Positions 57,134 through 64,000 of a DNA stretch of 64,000 bases are shown here, one piece after another. Location: NCBI GenBank assembly GCA_023055425.1, contig JALGPY010000009.1, positions 31,663,275-31,727,274 of the forward strand. Reading direction: 5' to 3'. The position numbers and the translations under genes were made by a program. The number at the start of each line of letters is the position of its first letter. Position 1 is the first letter of the stretch. The notes under the pieces were generated by a model. It worked only from the letters and a program-made list of their open reading frames with translations, searched no databases and was not told where the DNA came from. The DNA comes from Linanthus parryae. Taxonomy: Eukaryota > Streptophyta > Magnoliopsida > Ericales > Polemoniaceae.

Positions 57134-60100
57134 ATGGCGACTCACACCGCCCAAAACCCCCTTTTGCTTTTACCCAATATACACAACTATATGCCCTTTA
57201 AACTCGATGGATATAATTATGTTTTGTGGAAACATCAAATCTCCACCATCTTCAGAACTCAGAATCTCTTCGGCTACCTTGACGGTACAATTCCAGGGCC
57301 GCCGCAGTTCATCCTTGACGCCGATGGCAATCCAACCGGTAATATCAATCCTCCCTATCAGGTATGGCTGAGTCAAGATCAAGCGATCTTAACTCTTATC
57401 AACGCGACCTTGACTCAGGAAGCGTTAACTCATGTTATTGGTCAAAATAATTCTCGATCTGCTTGGCTTGCTTTGGAACGGAGGTATGCCTCTCTCACTC
57501 GCTCGAATATTCTTCAACTCAAAACAAGATCTGCAAAATACTCGTAAGGGATCTGATAGTATTGATGTTTACATGCACAAAATGAAATCTCTTCGTGATA
57601 AATTGTCTGTTGCTATGGCTCCTATTCATGATGACGATATGCTCCTTTATGTGTTGAATGGTCTCCCACGAGAGTATAATGCTTTTAGATCCTCTTTGCG
57701 CACTCGATCTGAACCCCTCTCTCTTGAAGATTTACATGTTTTGTTAAAAGAGGATGAACATATGCATGAGTCACAATCTGTTAAATCTGTTGATTTTATT
57801 TCTCAATCTGCCTTTGCTGCTAATACCTATGGTCGGGGTCAAAGGGGTGGCCGTAGTGGTGGTAGGTCAAACCCTAATTTTTCTGGGTATCAGAGAGGTG
57901 GAGGACGGCCAAGTCAGGGTAGAAACCCTAACTTCAACTCCTCAAACTCTAGATATCAGAGGGGGAGAGGAAGCACTCGTTATGGTGGTAATGGGCGCTA
58001 TGATTCTGGTAGAGGGAGAAACTCTAACAGAAATTATGGCCAAAACTCTGGTAATCCAATTAATTGTCAAATCTGTGGCTATGATTTCCATTCTGCTATT
58101 GACTGTTGGCATAGAATGGATCACTCTTATCAAGGCAAGACTCCTCCCGATCAATTATCTGCTATGGTTACTGCTCAAACACCTTATTCTCCAACTCAAT
58201 ACCCTTCTGACAATTGGCTTTCTGATACTGGAGCTTCTTCACACATGACCTCTGATTTGAAGAATCTCTCTCTGTCTGAACCCTATTCATGTTCAGATCA
58301 GGTTGCAGTAGGCAATGGCAACCAAATTCCTATTTCTAACATTGGTACATCTGTTTTACCTACTTCTTCACACTCTTTTAAACTTTTAAATACTCTTCAT
58401 GTTCCAAATTTAACAACAAATCTTCTTTCAGTTCATAAAATGCGTAAACACAACAATTGAAAATTTATTTTTGACAGTGATTCCTTTCTAATTCAGGACA
58501 AGGTTACGGGGAAACTTCTTTATCAAGGAATTAGTCAAAATGGTCTTTACCCTATTTATCCTACACATACTGGTTCTACACATACCACTAGTCCTAATCC
58601 AGTTCATACTGCTGCTACTTACCTTGGAAAGAAGATCTCTTGTCCTTTATGGCATTCAAGACTGGGTCACCCCACTGATGAAGTGTTACATAAGATGATT
58701 TCTGTTTCTGTTTCTGAAAAACATTCTCCTGCTACTTGTGAATTCTGTTTGGCTGGCAAAATGTCTAAGTTGCCATTTGAATTATCTTCCTCTAAAACTA
58801 GTAATCCTCTACATTTGATCCATAGTGATGTTTGGGGTCCTTCAAGTGTTAAAAGTTATCATGGCTACAGATATTATGTCTTGTTTATTGATGGTTACTC
58901 TAGGTTTACTTGGCTGTTTCCATTATGTCATAAATCTGACCTTGCTTCAGTCTTTCCAATTTTTAATTTACAAGTTGAAAAAATTTTGGGAACCTGCATT
59001 AAGATTCTTAGAACTGATGGAGGAGGTGAATATATATCTTACGTTTTTCAAACTTTTCTTGCTCAAAATGGTATTACACATGAGAAATCTTGTCCACACA
59101 CTCCTCAGCAAAATGGAATCTCTGAAAGAAAACACAGACACATTGTAGACACAGCTGTTACTCTTATGTAGCAGGCTTTTTGCCTAAGTATTTTTGGTAT
59201 CATGCTTTCACTGCTGCTGTATATTTAATTAATTTAATGCCTTCCAAAACCACAAATTATCTGTCTCCTTGGGAACTGTTGTTCAAAAAGAAACCCGATT
59301 ACAATCACTTAAAAGTTTTTGGATGTGCTTGTTATCCATGCTTAAGGCCTTACATTCATTCTAAATTGGATCCAAAAACTAAACAATGTGTTTTTCTGGG
59401 ATATATTATTCAATACAAAGGGTATATGTGCTTTGATAGAACAACTCATAAATTTTATATTTCTAGAGATGTTATCTTTGATGAAACTATCATTCCTTAT
59501 GCCAAAATGCCTAGTTTATCAGCACCTGCTCCTACTAACACTTCTGCTGTTTCAGGTTATGATGCATCTTCTCTATTTCCCTGCTCTGCTACTCCTCCTT
59601 CTGGAAATGATGATACTGCAGATTTTGACACCACAGTGGCTGCAGATTCAAACACTGCTTCTGGGTTATATCCAGCTAGTGGAGGGCAAGGCATTGAAGA
59701 ACATCTTCCTTCAGAACAGATACACTCAGAACAAATACAAGAAGTTTCTGAAATGCAGCCTCCTAGTCCTGTGACTAACCCAGAAGTCACTACTGGATCT
59801 GCACCTCTCCCTTGTCATCCTATGAAAACCAGAAGCAAATCTGGTATCTTCAAAAAGAAGAACCTAAGTTTTGCAGCCAAATATGGTATATCTGATCCTT
59901 CACTCCCCTATCCATCTATGAAAAATGCATTACATGTTGATCACTCTCTTTCCTCTAACTCTTTATCTGATCCAACTTGCTTCACTGAAGCCAAGAAATT
60001 TACACAATGGAATAATGCCATGACTGATGAATTTCTTAGCCTTACCAATCAAAACACTTGGAATTTAGTTCCTAAACCACCTCATGTTAACATTGTTGGC

Positions 60101-61498
60101 AATAGATGGGTTTATAGAACTAAGTTCAATCCTGATGGATCAGTTGCTAGATACAAAGCTAGACTTGTTGCTAAAGGATTTCACCAAACCCTTGGAATAG
60201 ATTTTGATGAAACTTTTAGTCCTGTTGTCAAACATGCAACAGTAAGAACTGTTTTAGCACTTGCTGCATCTTTTAAATGGCCTCTTCAACAACTTGATGT
60301 TAAAAATGCCTTCTTACATGGATATTTGAGAGAAACTGTTTACACGGCCCATCCACAAGGATATGTGGATCCTCATGTTCCACATTATGTGTGTAAGTTA
60401 AACAAATCAATTTATGGTTTAAAACAGGCACCAAGGGCCTGGTTTGAAAGATTTACCAGCTTTCTCTTTTCTCTTGGTTTCTACACTTCTACTGCTGACT
60501 CAAGTTTATTCATCAGACATAACAACTCTCTGGTAACTCTTCTTTTATTATATGTTGATGATATAATTGTTACAGGTAGTGACTCTTCCTTTATTACTAC
60601 TCTTCTTTATTCTTTAAATTCAGAATTTCAAATGACAAATCTGGGCAAGTTGACTTATTTTCTTGGTTTAGAAATCAAATACACTGCTTCAGGACTGTTT
60701 ATTCACCAATCCAAGTATGTTACTGATTTGCTTAAAAGATTTAATATGAGTCATTGCAAGCCTTGTCCTACACCTCTTGCTATAGGAGGAAAATTTCACT
60801 TTCTTGATGGCACTCTTCTAGATAATCCTACAGTTTTTAGATCTTTGGTTGGTGCTTTACAGTATCTTACATTTTCTAGACCTGACATAGCCTTTGCTGT
60901 GAATCACTTGTGCCAATTCATGCATGCTCCTACTAATTTACATCTCATTGGTGCTAAACTTGTTCTTAGATATTTACAAGCTAGCACCAAATCACATGGA
61001 TTATACTATCAATCTGGGTTTCTTCCTCTTGAAGCTTATTGTGACTCTGATTGGGCTGGCAACCCATCTGATAGAAGGTCCACTACTGGGTTTGTGATTT
61101 TTATTGGGCCTAATGCAGTCCACTGGACTGCAAAGAAGCAGCCCACTGTCTCTAGATCCACAGCAGAGGCTGAATATCGTGCCTTAGCTGTTACTGCAGC
61201 AGATTTAACTTGGTTTAAATTTTTATTTAGAGATCTGCATCTCCCTATTCTTGATGCACCTCAAATTTGGTGTGATAGAAAATCTGCTATTGCAATGTCT
61301 CACAATCCAATTTTACAAGCACGAACAAAACACATAGAGATTGATTATCATTATGTTCGTGAACAAGTTCTTCGCAAACAACTTGCAGTTTCTTATGTTT
61401 CTAGTGCAGATCAAATTGCAGATATATTTACAAAAGGCCTCTCAACCTCACATTTTCTGGATTTAAAGTCCAAAATTATGGTTCAATCACCACCATAA
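57134..61498 (+). pseudogene. Copia-4 gag-pol with a few disabling changes
   Basis: Gag starts MATHTAQN (57134). One shift near 57530 breaks gag. The frame then runs from about 57535 through a zinc knuckle region (CQICGYDFHSAIDC near 58067) and protease (WLSDTGASSHMT near 58215) to a TGA at 58458. It continues in frame through integrase (HSDVWGP, RTDGGGEY, ISERKH) to a TAG at 59169, where a second shift occurs. The last 772 codons (59180-61498) are intact: end of integrase, RT (RWVYRTKFNPDGS, YVDDII) and RNase H (CDSDWAGNPSDRRS, STAEAEYRAL). The Gly of the zinc-knuckle CX2CX4HX4C is replaced (YDFH). Non-autonomous in its present state. Confidence 0.92.
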
Positions 61499-61511
61499 GT
61501 TTGAGGGGAGC

Positions 61512-61860
61512 TGTTAAACCATTGATGATCAAAGCCCAAAGAAGTCCAGCTGAGAAGCCCAAGTCTATGAAGCCCAAGACTGAAATAATATAGCGTCATA
61601 AGTTTAGGGGCATTTATGTCCTTTTGCTCATTAGGGATTCATTCCCCTTATTTCTGGATTCATCTTCTGTACTGTCTAGTTGATCCAACAGTTGCCTTGT
61701 TAATCGAACGGTCACATTTTGTGCCGTTTGATTACCTTGTATTTATTCCCTAATATTCATGAATGAGAGTAAGCTTTTCTTCTGCATTTTCATTTCTGTT
61801 TCGTGTTGTTCATTTGAGAGCTTCGTCTCTCCTTCAATGAAACCCTAATCTGGGTTTTTA
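61512..61860 (+). repeat. Copia-4 3' LTR
   Basis: 349 bp, preceded by the purine tract TTGAGGGGAGC. Its terminal CA has become TA. Confidence 0.93.
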
Positions 61861-61865
61861 GCAGC

Positions 61866-62146
61866 CTTAACATTTATATCCCTAAACATACTTGCGATCT
61901 CACAAAGAGTCGCGCTTGCAGGTTCAGTCTTCTCGTGTACCGAAAACTCAACTGGAATTTCTTTCAACCGCCAATTCAACCAACCAAGATCTAAGGACCA
62001 AGCAGAATAAGCATCCATGCTTTCGATTTGTGCCAGATAAGTCGCTAGACTCCAAGGGTATTAAAGGCCATAAACTTGGTATCATTAGGTACCTCCAAAC
62101 CTCGAGTGAATGTTTGGGTATTCTTAAGTCGAACCTTGAGAAGCAT
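61866..62146 (+). other. Continuation of the Sirevirus-like remnant
   Basis: An 86-codon frame (61892-62152) without a recognised domain; its TNQDLRTKQNKHPCFRFVP stretch may be a gag-linker remnant. It follows from 56739 when Copia-4 is removed, and is cut by the Copia-5 LTR. Confidence 0.35.
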
Positions 62147-62336
62147 TGTTAGACTATAGGGGTCATTATGTAAATAATAGAAAGTCAGCCGGAGGGAAAA
62201 TTAGTTAGCCTAAACACTATTAAATGTGTAATTGTTTTTTGTTACAATTAATGAAGATTCATTTCCTTTCTCTCTCTCTCTCTTCTCTCAGTTCATCTTC
62301 TACTTCATCTTCTTCGTCCATCTTCAGAGTTCTTCA
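62147..62336 (+). repeat. Copia-5 5' LTR (190 bp)
   Basis: TGTTAGACTATAGGGG...GAGTTCTTCA, followed immediately by TGGTATCAGAGCC (62337-62349). The partner LTR is beyond the window, so the left edge rests on the TG start and the size typical of small-LTR copia elements. Confidence 0.75.
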
Positions 62337-62349
62337 TGGTATCAGAGCC
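62337..62349 (+). other. Copia-5 primer-binding site
   Basis: TGGTATCAGAGCC directly after the LTR, tRNA-iMet type. Confidence 0.88.
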
Positions 62350-62761
62350 TAAAAGGCTCATCGCCGCCTGACATTCGACGTCGCCGGCTGAATTTCTTCC
62401 TCCGCTGTGTTCGTCGTTCCTCGTCGCCGCTTTAATCACCGGAATCGGCCATTTCTGGACCTAGGGCTTCGTCGTCGCTTCGTCTTCGGTTCAGACATTG
62501 ATCTTCTTCATTACTACTGCAATTTCTCCTCTCCGGACACAGGTTTATCTCTCCATTCTTGTTCTCTGCATCTCATTACTGGCGGATCTCCTCGTTTACT
62601 CTACTGAGTTTGTATTCGAGTTCATTTACCGAGTTTTGACGAGTTATGTGCTGAGACTGCCGAGTTTTGCCGAGTTGTACTGAGTTAAACGATTACTCAC
62701 TAGTTTCTGCCGAGTTTTGCCGAGTTAGAGTCTATTTTGCCTAGTTATTGCTTTAATTGCT

Positions 62762-64000
62762 ATGGATTCCTCACTTCCAGCTGAATTACTGTTCTTGATA
62801 TCTAATTTGAGGTCTCTCATTCAATTGAAATTGGATAACTCCAATTATATGCTGTGGAAAGCTCAGTTAGAAGCTGTATTACAGGCTAATGATTTGCAAG
62901 ATTTTATTACCACTTCTCCTCCTTCAGAAACCTGTATCACTGCTGATGGTTCTGTCACTCCTAATTCCTCTTATGCTCTCTGGAAACATATTGATCAACA
63001 CCTCAAAACTTGTCTCATTGCATCCATTTCTCCCACTGTATTGCAACTCATATTACATCTTCCTACATCCTTTGCTATCTGGACAAGTTTGGCTCAAAGA
63101 TTTACTTATCTTTCAAGATCACATGTCCACCAAATCAAGGCTCAATTGATCAGTCTTTTAAAAGGATCTAGGAAAATGCTGGACTACCTAGATCATGTCA
63201 AGAACTTAGTGGATCAACTCCTACAGGTTCCAAAACATGTTAATGATGAAGATCTAGTACTTTTCATTCTCCAAGGCCTACCTGCTACTTATGATCACAT
63301 CAAGTCTAATCTTAGACTCAGAGCTGGGACTCTAACTGTCAATGAGCTCTCTGCTGTTTTACTCTCTGAAGATCTTCATATCAACCACACTACTTCTGTT
63401 CAGCCACATTCTCAGTCTGTTTCAACTACAACATCTCAGCTTCAACCATCTGATTTTCTATCAGCCTATGCAGCATATAGACCACCTCAAGGAAGAGGTA
63501 GAGGTCATTTATTTAGAGGAGGTTCATCTGGTTATTCAAGGGGCAATTACAACCACAACTCTCAGCCTAACAGAGGTTACAAACCTCGGTTAAATACTAG
63601 CAAATCCTCTGGTTCTCAATTTCACTCTGAAGTCTACTGTCAAATCTGTGGCAAAAGCAGACATACAGCTCTTGATTGTTGGTATAGAACTGATACAACT
63701 ACATACAGCAGTACAAGACCTCAGTCACAACACTCAGTCAACAAACAGCCTCATTCTTCATATCAAGCTCAGTTTGGACATACATCTCCAGCTCCAAATT
63801 CTGCTCCATTTAATTCATCAATGAGCAGTTCTGGATTACACTATCAACCCAACATCACTGCTCTTTCCAGCCACTTTCCTCAGGACTCAGGTTTGAATTC
63901 TTGGATTCTTGATTCAGGTGCCAATATACATGTTACTCATGACAAAACACTTATGCATTCTATTATGCCTTATCATGGTGTGCAAAATGTGACAGTTGGA
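62762..64000 (+). CDS. Copia-5 gag-protease, open to the window edge
   Basis: 413 codons from MDSSLPAEL without a stop, cut by the window end and therefore absent from ORF lists that need a stop codon. Gag has the usual LDNSNYMLWKAQLEAVL block near residue 25 and a UBN2-type gag body (HQIKAQLISLLKG, VLFILQGLPATYD). A Gly/Arg-rich linker (PPQGRGRGHLFRGG) precedes a zinc knuckle CQICGKSRHTALDC near residue 295, in which Gly before His is Arg. The protease active site WILDSGANIHVT lies near residue 380 (DSG instead of DTG). Integrase and RT should follow beyond the window. The first 410 codons are clean, so the element may be young. Confidence 0.88.
   Translation, partial: MDSSLPAELLFLISNLRSLIQLKLDNSNYMLWKAQLEAVLQANDLQDFITTSPPSETCITADGSVTPNSSYALWKHIDQHLKTCLIASISPTVLQLILHLPTSFAIWTSLAQRFTYLSRSHVHQIKAQLISLLKGSRKMLDYLDHVKNLVDQLLQVPKHVNDEDLVLFILQGLPATYDHIKSNLRLRAGTLTVNELSAVLLSEDLHINHTTSVQPHSQSVSTTTSQLQPSDFLSAYAAYRPPQGRGRGHLFRGGSSGYSRGNYNHNSQPNRGYKPRLNTSKSSGSQFHSEVYCQICGKSRHTALDCWYRTDTTTYSSTRPQSQHSVNKQPHSSYQAQFGHTSPAPNSAPFNSSMSSSGLHYQPNITALSSHFPQDSGLNSWILDSGANIHVTHDKTLMHSIMPYHGVQNVTVG

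Larger units (their letters stand above)
56740..61860 (+). mobile_element. Copia-4: full-length Ty1/copia element, lightly damaged
   Basis: 5121 bp with 349-bp LTRs, exact 5-bp target duplication GCAGC (56735-56739 and 61861-61865), a primer site right after the 5' LTR and a complete domain order. LTRs differ at about 11 positions (about 97%). The short LTRs and compact layout recall the Ale/Retrofit type; lineage not tested. Inserted in the Sirevirus-like gag remnant. Confidence 0.95.

Overview
The window looks like nuclear DNA of a flowering plant, probably a dicot. It is AT-rich and holds plant Ty1/copia and Ty3-type LTR retrotransposons with tRNA-iMet-type primer sites, plant LINEs, hAT, Stowaway and Mutator-like elements, and one plant F-box gene. 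There are no bacterial operons, CRISPR arrays, phage genes or organelle genes. Almost all of the 64 kb is transposable elements nested in each other. I see one probable host gene and no convincing new defence, metabolic or regulatory system. The interest lies in the architecture of the nests.

Layout. 1-6062: two diverged, inverted pieces of a Ty3-type element (probably Athila/Tat group) meeting near 1980. The + piece ends in a 1.63-kb LTR (4431-6062). 6063-16140: a LINE reverse transcriptase gene on the minus strand. It is cut at its left edge by that LTR, split by a hAT-type miniature element (6395-15213, 8-bp TSD) and by a Stowaway-like MITE (15687-15946). The hAT element was itself hit by a young full-length copia element, Copia-1 (6431-14830; 1439-bp LTRs with 5 differences; intact 1311-residue polyprotein). 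16254-29223: LINE and LTR-element debris, interrupted by Copia-2 (17659-26144, minus), an older, broken relative of Copia-1. 29224-31762: a non-autonomous LTR element (LARD-like) carrying a MITE. 31763-35583: unrecognised sequence and a 5'-truncated LINE tail with a 10-bp TSD.

35584-39475 is the only gene island. It carries an F-box protein gene (36290-37471, minus) with a probable 5'-UTR intron and a tRNA-derived SINE-like piece upstream. 39476-53193 is a non-autonomous Mutator-like element that appears to have captured part of a FANTASTIC FOUR-like gene. It is split by Copia-3, a decayed copia array with two 1566-bp LTRs, and Copia-3 is split by a second MULE of the same TIR family (44744-46668, 9-bp TSD). 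The order is therefore MULE inside copia inside MULE.

53194-64000: a decayed Sirevirus-like LTR and gag region, interrupted by Copia-4 (56740-61860; TSD GCAGC; a few disabling mutations), then the 5' half of Copia-5 (LTR 62147-62336), whose gag-protease frame is open from 62762 to the window end.

Copia-1, -2 and -3 are subfamilies of one family. They share the LTR start, the position of the TATA box, the leader and the gag start. Percent identities are counted or estimated by eye; family and lineage names come from motif recognition without database searches.
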